Positions 1 to 7,023 of a stretch of DNA of 16,696 nt are shown here, one piece after another (positions within the stretch are counted from its first letter, which is position 1; the number at the start of each line of letters is the position of its first letter). This DNA is from Bacteroidota bacterium (GTDB taxonomy: Bacteria; Bacteroidota; Bacteroidia; Chitinophagales; Chitinophagaceae): positions 1-16,696 of the forward strand of contig JAEZAM010000145.1 of the NCBI GenBank assembly GCA_023430465.1, read 5' to 3'. The translations under genes were made by a program, and so were the position numbers. The notes under the pieces were generated by a model, which saw nothing but the letters and a program-made list of their open reading frames with translations, ran no database searches and had not been told where the DNA came from.

Positions 1-51
1 CCTCCGCACTCCGCACTCCACACACCACACTTTTCCCTTATTTTCACACCA

Positions 52-2418
52 ATGCAGCAACGCATTCTCAATATGATCCAGGCCACGGACGTGGTCGAGC
101 TGGGTGTACACACCCGGCTTTCATTCAAGCCATTCCTTGATTATCTCCGCGCGCAAATTGCCGTCGAGACCACGATCAAGCGCGAACTGCTCCAATACGC
201 ACTGGATAAATTCAACGCCTACCCGGAGTTGGATACCGATATGCCGCTGGAAGATCTAGGTCGATACCGCGAGGTTTTCGATATCCTATTCGTATTGCTG
301 TCCAGCATCCTTGAGGATGAAAAGGACAGCTACTGGGGCCTGAGTGTTCCCATGACACCGCTGGTGTTCTATGGCACTGACCTGTTTTTCGACCTCCTGA
401 GCAACGCCGATACGCAGCAGAAAAAAATAGCGACGGAAGAAAGTGAACGATTCTTCGAGCGGCAGAAACTGGAACATTTCTACTCTTATGTGCTCGACAG
501 ATTTTATTCACTCCGGTTCCGCAATCACAATGGACTCGTAAAGCATGTGGTGGATCCGCATACCGGTTTAAGCCGGCATTACCGGATCAACATAGATACA
601 CGCTTCCTCGAGCCTACGCTTAACGGCGATCTGCCAAAACTCAACAGCGATTCTGTACGTTCCAGCCTGCTGGGTGATGAAGCCATTGCAGCACTGCAAC
701 AGGCTGTCCCCGCCAGCATGTTCTCCTTCAGCGGTTTTTCCATACTCACTATCACTGATGTCACCACTGAATATGCGATCGATGCCATACGTCAGCAGGT
801 CGTCATCTCCGGTCAACCGGATTTCGATGCCATCGTCGGCGCATTGAATGAGTTGGTGGGCACAAAAGAAGTCGAATTCAATATTCTGCCCTTGTTTCGT
901 ATTAATGGAAGGCTTGTTGATAATCCGGAGGCCAGTGCACAAAGCATCATATTTGATATGGTCATGAAACAGGGTATGAAGCGCGGCGAATGCATGAGCC
1001 TGCTGGAGAAGTTTGCCGTTAAGCCAGAAGTAGTCTACTACCGTGATCTGGACAAAGAAGTACCGGCTGATCTGAAATTCGCTCAGATCATGATCGATGC
1101 TGGTTTGAAGTCTTACAGCCTGGTGCCTGTATTTTATAATGGCAACCTGGTTGGAGCTATTGAAATGTACAGCCGTGTAAAAGGTTTGCTCGACAAAAAA
1201 TTATTTACCTCGCTGGAGCCTGCAATGCTACTTATGGCGCAACTGCTGCAGAACAGCATCACATCCTTCCAGGATGGTATAGACGCAGTGATCAAGGAGA
1301 AGTTCACCAACCTGCAACCGGCCGTACAATGGAAATTCAATGAAGTGGCCTGGGAGTTCGTGAGCCGACCCGAGAAGAAATCCAATGCAGAGCCCCATGA
1401 AATCATGTTCGAAAATGTTTACCCGCTCTATGGCGCGGTGGATATCCGAAACTCCACCATAGAACGGAATGCCGCACTTAACCAGGACCTGAAGATCCAG
1501 TTCACAATACTGATCAGCGTACTGCAGGAGTTCAGGGAGAAAACAGGTTTCGAGCTTATCGAGGAAAAATTATATAGCTGCAGGCACTGGCTTGACAAGA
1601 TCAGCAACGATGAAACTATCTTCAATGAAGAGATCGCATTGAATGATTTCATCGAAAACGACATCACTCCGTTTCTCCGGCAGTTCAGCGAGAGCCGGCC
1701 CGATCTGAAAACCGTCACTGCACGCTATTTTTCTGCTGTAGACGAGGTTAACGGAGCGGCCTACGAAAACCGCCGCCAGTTGGAGGCGTCCATGAACACG
1801 GTGATCAATTCTGTAAATACGTATTTCGATCTTCTCCGTGACCAGGTACAGCAGGCCTACCCGGTTTATTTTGAAAAGTTCAGAACCGACGGCGTGGAAT
1901 ATGATATTTATATAGGGCAGTCGATTACGCCAGACCGGGTTTACACCGAGCTCTATCTAAAAAATCTCCGGCTGATGCAGCTTACCTCAATGGTCGCGAT
2001 CGCCAGGAACACGCTCTCGTTGCTGCCGGATCTCGCCAGGCCGGTGCGGACCACTCAATTGATCTTTATCCATTCCCACACCATCGATATCCGCTTTCGG
2101 CGGGATGAAAAGCGCTTTGACGTGGAAGGTGCTTATAATATCCGCTATCATATTATTAAAAAGCGCATAGACAAAGTAAGAGTGCGGGATACACAGGAAC
2201 GCCTCACCCAGCCGGACAAAATCGCGCTGGTGTATTTTAATCAGAAAGAGGCGGATGAGTATGTGAATTATATTCATTACCTGCAGGGCGAGCACCTGCT
2301 GGAAGATAACCTCGAGTTTCTCGAGCTGGAGGAAATGCAGGGCGTATCCGGCCTTCGCGCGATGCGGGTAGGAATCGTTGTTGATAAAAAAACAACCGAA
2401 GAGCCTGCATCCGCTTGA
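52..2418 (+). CDS. GAF-domain-type large cytosolic protein (788 aa)
   Basis: A long uninterrupted frame with protein-like composition throughout. There is no signal peptide and no clear membrane segment, so it is probably cytosolic. Residues about 300-405 have the alternating strand/helix pattern of a GAF domain, with strands around SLVPVFYNGNLVGAIEMY at about 354-371, followed by long helical stretches up to about residue 650. A short block reading YGAVDIRNST lies near residue 464. Proteins of this size and look are usually annotated in Bacteroidota as GAF domain-containing proteins of unknown role; I see no kinase, cyclase or output domain with complete catalytic motifs. The ATG at 52 is supported by a TATTTTCA box (39-46) five bases upstream, similar to a Bacteroidota -7 element, but only 51 bases of upstream sequence are visible. 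The next gene follows after 30 bp on the same strand but seems to have its own promoter. Confident as a gene, only moderately confident in the domain name. Confidence 0.85.
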   Translation: MQQRILNMIQATDVVELGVHTRLSFKPFLDYLRAQIAVETTIKRELLQYALDKFNAYPELDTDMPLEDLGRYREVFDILFVLLSSILEDEKDSYWGLSVPMTPLVFYGTDLFFDLLSNADTQQKKIATEESERFFERQKLEHFYSYVLDRFYSLRFRNHNGLVKHVVDPHTGLSRHYRINIDTRFLEPTLNGDLPKLNSDSVRSSLLGDEAIAALQQAVPASMFSFSGFSILTITDVTTEYAIDAIRQQVVISGQPDFDAIVGALNELVGTKEVEFNILPLFRINGRLVDNPEASAQSIIFDMVMKQGMKRGECMSLLEKFAVKPEVVYYRDLDKEVPADLKFAQIMIDAGLKSYSLVPVFYNGNLVGAIEMYSRVKGLLDKKLFTSLEPAMLLMAQLLQNSITSFQDGIDAVIKEKFTNLQPAVQWKFNEVAWEFVSRPEKKSNAEPHEIMFENVYPLYGAVDIRNSTIERNAALNQDLKIQFTILISVLQEFREKTGFELIEEKLYSCRHWLDKISNDETIFNEEIALNDFIENDITPFLRQFSESRPDLKTVTARYFSAVDEVNGAAYENRRQLEASMNTVINSVNTYFDLLRDQVQQAYPVYFEKFRTDGVEYDIYIGQSITPDRVYTELYLKNLRLMQLTSMVAIARNTLSLLPDLARPVRTTQLIFIHSHTIDIRFRRDEKRFDVEGAYNIRYHIIKKRIDKVRVRDTQERLTQPDKIALVYFNQKEADEYVNYIHYLQGEHLLEDNLEFLELEEMQGVSGLRAMRVGIVVDKKTTEEPASA

Positions 2419-2445
2419 GTTCCTCGTGCGCAACGTGTAAATTTG
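2415..2445 (+). promoter_or_regulatory. Bacteroidota-type promoter for the MBL-fold gene (TTG-N20-TAAATTTG)
   Basis: TTG at 2415-2417 lies 20 bases before TAAATTTG at 2438-2445, which matches the known Bacteroidota sigma-ABfr -7 consensus TAnnTTTG exactly. The ATG at 2449 begins only three bases after the box, so transcription would start at or just next to the start codon. This also argues against the in-frame TTG at 2443 as the start, because it lies inside the box. Confidence 0.65.
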
Positions 2446-2448
2446 CAC

Positions 2449-3300
2449 ATGCCCCTTTTTATCGCCTCTTTGAACTCCGGTAGTAACGGCAATGCCTACT
2501 ACGTCGGTAATGAATCCGAGGCGGTCCTGGTGGATGCGGGCATATCCTGCCGGGAAACCGAGCGCCGCATGCATGCACTTGGCCTGGATATGCAAAAGGT
2601 GAAAGGGATATTTATTTCACATGAACACAGTGATCATATCACCGGCCTTGCGGGGCTATCGAAAAAATTTCAGCTTCCTGTTTATATAAGTCACCATACC
2701 CATGCTTCCTGTGGTTTGCCCCTGGACAGTAGCCTGGTGAAATTTTTTAACCGGCAGGACAGGTTTACCATCGGCGGCTTGCAGATAAAGACTTTTCCAA
2801 AATTTCACGATGCGGCGGATCCGCACAGCTTTGTCATTTCGGACAATGGCATACATGTGGGTGTGTTTACAGATATCGGCCATTGCTGCACGGAGGTCAT
2901 CCGGCATTTTCAGCATTGCCATGCCGTTTTCCTTGAAAGCAATTATTGCGACACAATGCTTGAAAAAGGGAGGTATCCTTACTATCTCAAAAAAAGAATT
3001 CGCAGTGACCGTGGCCACCTCTCGAACGACCAGGCACTGGAATTATTCATTCATAGTCGCGCTGCTCATTTGTCCCACCTTATTTTAAGTCATCTCTCCA
3101 AAAACAATAATTGCCCGGACCTGGTGAACCGCATGTTTTCCGAACATGCTGGTAACACAACGATCACGGTGGCTTCCCGCTATGAATCAACAGACGTATT
3201 CGAAGTGAGTGGCGCACCCGTCGTTTTCCCTGAAATGGTTCTGCCAAAAACTCGCCTGCGCCGGCCTGCTGCCCCACAGTTACAGCTATCGTTGTTCTGA
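2449..3300 (+). CDS. YycJ/WalJ-like metallo-beta-lactamase-fold nuclease
   Basis: Translates to 283 aa from the ATG at 2449. The N terminus (FIASLNSGSNGNAYYV) and SHEHSDHITGL, with the metal-binding HxHxDH at H58, H60, D62 and H63, are typical of the COG1235/YycJ branch of the metallo-beta-lactamase fold. Further likely ligands are H120, D142 and H215 (in HLILSHLS), and LESNYC at 162-167 matches the family's LE.N.D-type block. Length is usual for the family. YycJ/WalJ proteins of Firmicutes are reported to be DNA exonucleases linked to mismatch repair, so a DNA repair role is the best guess. The last five residues are QLSLF, the consensus form of the DNA polymerase III sliding-clamp-binding motif, which fits such a role. 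Preceded by a GAF-type gene with 30 bp between the stop and the alternative TTG, but it has its own promoter. The substrate is inferred, not shown. Confidence 0.9.
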   Translation: MPLFIASLNSGSNGNAYYVGNESEAVLVDAGISCRETERRMHALGLDMQKVKGIFISHEHSDHITGLAGLSKKFQLPVYISHHTHASCGLPLDSSLVKFFNRQDRFTIGGLQIKTFPKFHDAADPHSFVISDNGIHVGVFTDIGHCCTEVIRHFQHCHAVFLESNYCDTMLEKGRYPYYLKKRIRSDRGHLSNDQALELFIHSRAAHLSHLILSHLSKNNNCPDLVNRMFSEHAGNTTITVASRYESTDVFEVSGAPVVFPEMVLPKTRLRRPAAPQLQLSLF

Positions 3301-3314
3301 TCCCTCTGCTTTTT

Positions 3315-3326
3315 AACCGATCGGTT
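3315..3326. promoter_or_regulatory. Perfect 12-bp palindrome AACCGATCGGTT
   Basis: A perfect palindrome 14 bp after the stop of the MBL-fold gene and 140 bp before the hydrophilic protein gene. It has no loop and no T run, so it is a poor terminator. It could be a protein-binding site, but nothing here says for which protein. Confidence 0.25.
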
Positions 3327-3466
3327 TGAGTGAATTTTCCTGTATTCGTTGATACCCCTGCACTTATCCTGCCTGCGACGCCGGTAAGGACTGGGCATAT
3401 TATTTGAACTCCTGGTACAGGTCCGGCGGAGAACCGGTGCATTTTTAAATTTTAAACCCATTTGCC

Positions 3467-4015
3467 ATGGAAAAGAATATCTATAAAGAAAAGGAGAGAG
3501 AAATAGAAAATGAGTCGTTGTCGGCACAGGAACTGGAGCAGCGCGACCTGCGGAAAAATGAGCAGGCGGGCACACCGGACCGGGAGTATGATGAGGATTT
3601 CAATGAAGAACTGGCCGCCGACAAGGAAGATGACCGGGTCCCTGGCGGCAATGAAGGATATGGTGGCAGCAAAACGGTGACTGGCGCTGATGATCACGTG
3701 CAGGTAAGTGGTAAGGATCCTGAATCATTTGGCACATCGTCGGGTGATAACGGGGAAGCGGGCGATATGTCGCAACGCGGCCGCGGCCAGTCGTTCGGGT
3801 ATGGGGACAAGGGGTATACAGCCGGCGGGTTCCTGGGTGACAAGGGCAATCGGCTTGGGGGTCAGACAACACATTCTGATGGAGGTGATGCAACGGATGA
3901 GCAGGGAATACAGCCACCTTCCGGGAAATCAGGTAACAATGCACGGGGGGAGTCAGCGGGCTTTGATAGCGGAGGATATGAGAAGGGGGAGAGTGATGGC
4001 GGAGTTTCGGAATGA
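3467..4015 (+). CDS. Disordered, highly hydrophilic Gly/Asp/Glu-rich protein (182 aa)
   Basis: The protein has no signal peptide, no hydrophobic segment, no cysteine and no tryptophan. Residues 1-57 are charged and possibly helical (KEKEREIENES, ELEQRDLRKNE, DEDFNEELAADKEDD). Residues 58-182 are rich in Gly, Ser, Asp and Asn with short recurring pieces such as GGYEKG, GYGDKGY and GDKG. This composition fits an intrinsically disordered hydrophilin-like or general stress protein of the kind seen in Chitinophagaceae, but no family is recognised. The ATG at 3467 is the only sensible start: the frame opens at a charged MEKNIYKEKE. A second long frame over 3708-4073 is the +1 shadow and has no protein-like composition. 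No clear promoter was found in the 166 bp upstream. Confidence 0.7.
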   Translation: MEKNIYKEKEREIENESLSAQELEQRDLRKNEQAGTPDREYDEDFNEELAADKEDDRVPGGNEGYGGSKTVTGADDHVQVSGKDPESFGTSSGDNGEAGDMSQRGRGQSFGYGDKGYTAGGFLGDKGNRLGGQTTHSDGGDATDEQGIQPPSGKSGNNARGESAGFDSGGYEKGESDGGVSE

Positions 4016-4021
4016 GGCGGA

Positions 4022-4105
4022 TTTCATGCGAACCCCGAAGCTTCGGGGGCAAAGATGGCAAAGGAAATCTTAGCGCCTTGGCCTACTTGGCGGCTTTGCG
4101 TGAAA
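4022..4105. repeat. Degenerate inverted-repeat element with CGCAAAG-type ends
   Basis: The left end TTTCATGCGAA (4022-4032) and the right end TTTGCGTGAAA (4095-4105) are inverted copies with 9 of 11 positions matching. Inside lies a perfect 16-bp palindrome, CCCCGAAG/CTTCGGGG, at 4033-4048, plus GGCAAAG and a short CTTGGC direct repeat. The end sequence resembles a dispersed intergenic family built from CGCAAAG units that I know from Bacteroidota genomes. The copy here is worn. It could also act as the transcription end of the upstream gene. Confidence 0.45.
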
Positions 4106-4176
4106 CTGTGATTTTTTTCTAATTTCCAACACAGCTTTCGCTATAATTTTTAAATGGCCTTTTGTATCTTCCCGCC

Positions 4177-4425
4177 ATGACGCTTTACCAGTTCAATTCA
4201 TTGGATGAAAATCAACAGGCCCGGGTGATTTGGGAACAGGGAGTGGCGGTGGCCGGGAGAGAAGAGGGCAATTATAAATTACTTTTATACCAGATAGATG
4301 GCTTTTATGTGGAAATCTGGTATCATTCGATAAAAAATGATATCAGTCGCTTCAAAACATTTTCATCCACGGCCCCCCTTGATCCTTACCTTGAAAAGAT
4401 CCCGTTGCAAGGAATACTCGTTTGA
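4177..4425 (+). CDS. Small hypothetical protein (82 aa)
   Basis: Starts MTLYQFNSLDENQQARVIWE and contains YKLLLYQIDGFYVEIWYH near residues 33-50, ending with PYLEKIPLQGILV. There is no signal peptide and no membrane segment, so it is probably a cytosolic alpha/beta protein. Short proteins with the same layout (an MTL..F start, then a YQ.DGFYVEV.YH block, then a PYL end) are common in Bacteroidota and have no known function. The TTG at 4162 could extend the frame, but the ATG at 4177 is preferred because TATCTTCC (4165-4172), resembling a -7 promoter box, occupies the extension. It stands alone: 161 bp follow the previous gene and 149 bp precede the sensor operon. Confidence 0.75.
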   Translation: MTLYQFNSLDENQQARVIWEQGVAVAGREEGNYKLLLYQIDGFYVEIWYHSIKNDISRFKTFSSTAPLDPYLEKIPLQGILV

Positions 4426-4457
4426 CAACGGCATCCATATTAACACTTATTTTTTCG

Positions 4458-4494
4458 GCCAACAGGAAAATTACGGCTTAAATACCGTGTTGGC
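4458..4494 (+). other. Intergenic stem-loop after the 82-aa gene
   Basis: GCCAACA (4458-4464) pairs with TGTTGGC (4488-4494), with ACGG/CCGT nested inside (4473-4476 with 4485-4488, sharing one base). No T run follows on either strand, so it is not a classic terminator. It may be an mRNA 3' structure. Confidence 0.35.
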
Positions 4495-4546
4495 ACGTCG
4501 GCCCGATACATACATTTACCGATATTGATGAAGTTCTGATTAGTTG

Positions 4547-4563
4547 TTGAATCCTGTATTCAA
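4547..4563. promoter_or_regulatory. Inverted repeat TTGAAT-N5-ATTCAA before the sensor operon
   Basis: A perfect 6-5-6 inverted repeat ending 11 bases before the ATG at 4575. Size and symmetry suit a dimeric regulator such as the NarL-type protein encoded at the end of the operon. Autoregulation is inference from position only. Confidence 0.4.
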
Positions 4564-4574
4564 TCATCGATCGA

Positions 4575-5225
4575 ATGAACTATACCTGGATCGTATGGAT
4601 GGGCTATAGCATTTTCCTGCCTGCAGGGATTGGATTGATCCGGTTGCGGCAGATCGACCCCGTGTTCCATCCCTTTCTTCTCTGTACCTGGATGGCGGCT
4701 TTGAATGAGGTTGTCAGCGTTACATTACAGCATCATGGGATGCATACGGGGATCAACAACAATTTATATGTGCTGGCAGAGGCCCTGCTGTTAGTTGCGG
4801 TGCTCCAGCGAATGGGTGCAGTCATGAGCCCGCTGGTGTACAGGTCGGTCCAGGTGTTGATTGCCATTGCCTGGTCGCTGGAAACGGTGGCCGCCGGCGA
4901 GCTGCATCTGATTCATTCCGGGTTCCGCCTGTTCTACGCTGCGTTGCTCGTGATACTGTCGATCCACCTGGCCTGCAGGCTGGTGCTGGCAGAGAAAGAG
5001 CCACTCGCGCGAAATGCAGCTTATTGGCTGGTGACGGGGTTCATCCTTTACTTCACGTATAAGATCCTTGTGGAAATATTCTGGCTGTATGGGTTGAATG
5101 CATCACCGGAATTCCTGGAAAAGGTATACCTGATTCATGCATGGGTCAACATGGTTTGTAACATCATTTATGCTTTGGCCATTTTATGGATGCCCGCGAA
5201 ACGAACATATTCCATGCCGTACTGA
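4575..5225 (+). CDS. Seven-TM integral membrane protein, probable sensor subunit
   Basis: This 216-aa protein is almost entirely hydrophobic, with about seven membrane helices near residues 4-22, 32-49, 62-80, 88-105, 115-138, 147-170 and 183-205. No catalytic motif is visible. Notable residues in or near the helices are N44/E45, the N61-N63 run, E69 and E167, which could bind a ligand or ion. Its 3' end overlaps the kinase gene by 40 nt, which points to translational coupling and a joint function. Related 7-TM proteins lie next to histidine kinases in other Bacteroidota, from memory. The best reading is a separate sensory subunit for a kinase that has only one TM helix of its own. The start ATG at 4575 gives a hydrophobic N terminus within four residues and has no competing upstream start. 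No signal ligand can be named. Confidence 0.8.
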   Translation: MNYTWIVWMGYSIFLPAGIGLIRLRQIDPVFHPFLLCTWMAALNEVVSVTLQHHGMHTGINNNLYVLAEALLLVAVLQRMGAVMSPLVYRSVQVLIAIAWSLETVAAGELHLIHSGFRLFYAALLVILSIHLACRLVLAEKEPLARNAAYWLVTGFILYFTYKILVEIFWLYGLNASPEFLEKVYLIHAWVNMVCNIIYALAILWMPAKRTYSMPY

Positions 5226-5935
5226 TTGCGGCGATCATCATTGGCGGCATTCTGCTGTATATGGTAGCTGCGCTGATAAGGCTGCACCGGAGACAACTGC
5301 GTGCCGACAGGAATCATGCCGGCGCAGAGTTGCGGTTGATTGAAAAAGAGCGATCGCGCATTGCCGCAGATCTGCATGACGAACTGGGCCCGGTGCTGTC
5401 AGCAGCAAAGTTTCGGATCTGCGCCGTGAAGGATCCGGGTGAGAAAAATGAAGCGTTGCTAAAAAATGCGATCGATCATATAGATTCCATGGTGCTTCGC
5501 ATACGGGAAATTGCAAACGACCTCATCCCGGCTGTACTACCGGAAAGGGGGATCGTATTTGCGATCGAACAGTTTATCCGCACCATTCCGGGCAAGGAGG
5601 GACGGGAGATACGATTGGTAGCAGGTGAACTTCCGGAGTTTCAGCCTGCCTCCTGGGTACATGTATACCGGATGATGCAGGAGATGATCCACAATGCCGT
5701 CAGACATGCCGACGCCAGTGTGATCGAAGTGGGGTTGCGAACAGACGAAAAGGTGTTGCGGTTATGGTGCAACGATGATGGAAAGGGTTTTGCGAAGCAG
5801 GCGGCTGCCACGAAAGGGCAGGGGTTGCGTAACATACTTGTAAGGAGCGAAATGCTGGGAGGAAAAATGTACATCGATTCAGCCAGGCGCAAAGGCACAC
5901 GTGTAAGTTGTGTCGTGCCGGTAAACAAAAATTGA
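5186..5935 (+). CDS. HisKA_3-type sensor histidine kinase, one TM helix
   Basis: The 249-aa protein has one membrane helix at about residues 10-31, a short coiled linker (32-55), then the dimerisation/phosphotransfer domain with ERSRIAADLHDELGP, phospho-acceptor H64. The ATP-binding domain shows the N box EMIHNAVRHA (N170), the G1 box DDGKGF (198-203) and the G2 box GQGLRNI (211-217). This is the NarX/DesK-like family that normally partners LuxR/NarL-type regulators, which is exactly what follows. It has no periplasmic sensor domain and no PAS or GAF domain, so it is small for the family, and the upstream 7-TM protein probably provides sensing. It starts inside the 3' end of that gene (40-nt overlap), and its stop is directly followed by the regulator's ATG. 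All key catalytic residues appear present. Confidence 0.92.
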   Translation: MDARETNIFHAVLIAAIIIGGILLYMVAALIRLHRRQLRADRNHAGAELRLIEKERSRIAADLHDELGPVLSAAKFRICAVKDPGEKNEALLKNAIDHIDSMVLRIREIANDLIPAVLPERGIVFAIEQFIRTIPGKEGREIRLVAGELPEFQPASWVHVYRMMQEMIHNAVRHADASVIEVGLRTDEKVLRLWCNDDGKGFAKQAAATKGQGLRNILVRSEMLGGKMYIDSARRKGTRVSCVVPVNKN

Positions 5936-6592
5936 ATGAAAGGGTCTGCACCCATACGCATTATATTGGCGGATGATCATGAGATCTTCCGGGATGGCTT
6001 TGCGGGGCTGTTCCGTGAGGATGAAGAGATCAGCCTGGTGGCTGATGCGAGGAATGGTGTGCAGTTGCTGGCGATGATCGATCAATTCAAGCCAGATGTG
6101 GTATTAACAGATATAAAGATGCCGGAGATGGATGGTGTCACTGCTACGCGCGAGATAGTCCGCAGGTTTCCAACCGTGAATGTGATAGCCCTCAGCATGT
6201 TCGATGACGATGCACATGTGGTGGAGATGCTGCAGGCAGGGGCGCTGGGGTACCTTTTGAAAAATGCGCATAAAAAAGAGATCATCGAAGCGATCCATGT
6301 CGTGCACCGTGGGGAAGCTTATTACTGCAGCGAGACCTCTTTTCGCATGGCAAGGTTGATCGCCTCGCGGCTGCCGGCGGATAAACAGGCAAGGGTGCAA
6401 TTTTCTGAAAAAGAAAAAGAGGTCATGCAATATATCTGTCGCGAGTACAACAACATGGAGATCTCAGCGGAGCTGCACCTGAGTGTGCGGACGATAGAGG
6501 GGTATCGAAAGTCCATCCTGGAGAAATCCGGTGCACGTAACATGATAGGAGCAGTGATCTACGCGATCCGGCAGGGAATCTTTGAACCCTAG
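5936..6592 (+). CDS. NarL/LuxR-type response regulator
   Basis: The 218-aa protein has a receiver domain at residues 7-122 with the acidic pair D13/D14, phospho-acceptor D59 in VVLTDIKMPEMDG, S87 and conserved K109. A LuxR-type DNA-binding domain follows at about 152-216 (FSEKEKEVMQYICREYNN, then HLSVRTIEGYRKSILEK as recognition region). It is the cognate partner of the kinase directly upstream: the ATG comes straight after the kinase TGA with no spacer. The phosphorylated protein would bind DNA as a dimer, and a candidate site is the inverted repeat at 4547-4563. The gene ends one base from the convergent HTH gene, leaving no room for an intergenic terminator. Targets outside the operon cannot be told from this window. 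Confidence 0.93.
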   Translation: MKGSAPIRIILADDHEIFRDGFAGLFREDEEISLVADARNGVQLLAMIDQFKPDVVLTDIKMPEMDGVTATREIVRRFPTVNVIALSMFDDDAHVVEMLQAGALGYLLKNAHKKEIIEAIHVVHRGEAYYCSETSFRMARLIASRLPADKQARVQFSEKEKEVMQYICREYNNMEISAELHLSVRTIEGYRKSILEKSGARNMIGAVIYAIRQGIFEP

Positions 6593-6593
6593 G

Positions 6594-6962
6594 CTACTTA
6601 TTATTTTCCATCCGTTGTTCGATGAGCCGGTTGTATTTTTCCAGGAGTTCCAGGTATTTATCTTTCCATTGATCCCGCTGGCGGATGGCTTCGTCGAGTG
6701 ATGGTGTTTTGGTGTACTGCTCTTCCGGATCCTCGAGTACATATTTTGGCATGTCGGGAAATTCCTCGGTAAAGTCATATTTGATGGCTTTGCCATAGGC
6801 CATGAGTATATGGTATTCCAGTTGAGGGTTTTCGATGTGTTTGTAGTAGCTGGAGCGGCTATAGCCGGCACGGGCCGCAACATCCAGTTTGTTCATTCCT
6901 GTAGCTTCAACAGCAGTAGCGAGAACCTGCCCCCGGTTTAGTTTCGTGCGTTTCGTAGTCAC
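6594..6962 (-). CDS. Small HTH (Xre-like) DNA-binding protein with coiled-coil tail
   Basis: From a GTG start at 6962 it encodes 122 aa. A helix-turn-helix of the Xre/phage-repressor type spans about residues 10-45 (GQVLATAVEATG, then LDVAARAGYSRSSYYKHIE), followed by a helical segment. The C terminus (about 88-120, IRQRDQWKDKYLELLEKYN) is charged with heptad-like spacing and probably forms a coiled coil for dimerisation. Proteins of this layout are frequent in Bacteroidota with unknown regulons. The frame stays open upstream to an ATG at 7004 and further to 7373, but the likely promoter box (TATCTTTT on the minus strand, 7001-6994) lies inside that extension, and the extension would cross the complement of the RNA hairpin. 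It runs convergent to the response regulator with one base between the two stops. Confidence 0.75.
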   Translation of the reverse strand: MTTKRTKLNRGQVLATAVEATGMNKLDVAARAGYSRSSYYKHIENPQLEYHILMAYGKAIKYDFTEEFPDMPKYVLEDPEEQYTKTPSLDEAIRQRDQWKDKYLELLEKYNRLIEQRMENNK

Positions 6963-6993
6963 CGAGGTAAAGAAATTAAGAACTGTGTGTAAA

Positions 6994-7023
6994 AAAAGAT
7001 ACATAAAATGTACCAAGTGTACA
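6994..7023 (-). promoter_or_regulatory. Promoter/operator region of the HTH gene with two inverted repeats
   Basis: TACAT-AAA-ATGTA (7000-7012) and TGTAC-CAAGT-GTACA (7009-7023) are perfect inverted repeats that overlap by four bases. They abut and partly overlap a -7-like box, TATCTTTT, on the minus strand (7001-6994). The -33 position has only a weak CTG. Binding there would block the promoter, so autorepression by the HTH protein is plausible; this is inferred. Confidence 0.45.

Noticed and set aside
1..30. CTCCGCAC/CTCCACAC short tandem units at the window start
   Set aside because: Only two or three imperfect units; may be chance CA/CT-rich sequence and the left context is missing.
2443..2448. 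TTG at 2443 as start of the MBL-fold gene
   Set aside because: It lies within the TAAATTTG promoter box; the ATG at 2449 gives the normal family N terminus.
1987..2595. 202-codon minus-strand frame
   Set aside because: Spans the end of the GAF-type gene and the start of the MBL gene on the opposite strand, and would run across the MBL promoter.
3708..4073. 121-codon plus-strand frame overlapping the hydrophilic protein
   Set aside because: Alternate-frame shadow of the low-complexity gene; extends into the inverted-repeat element.
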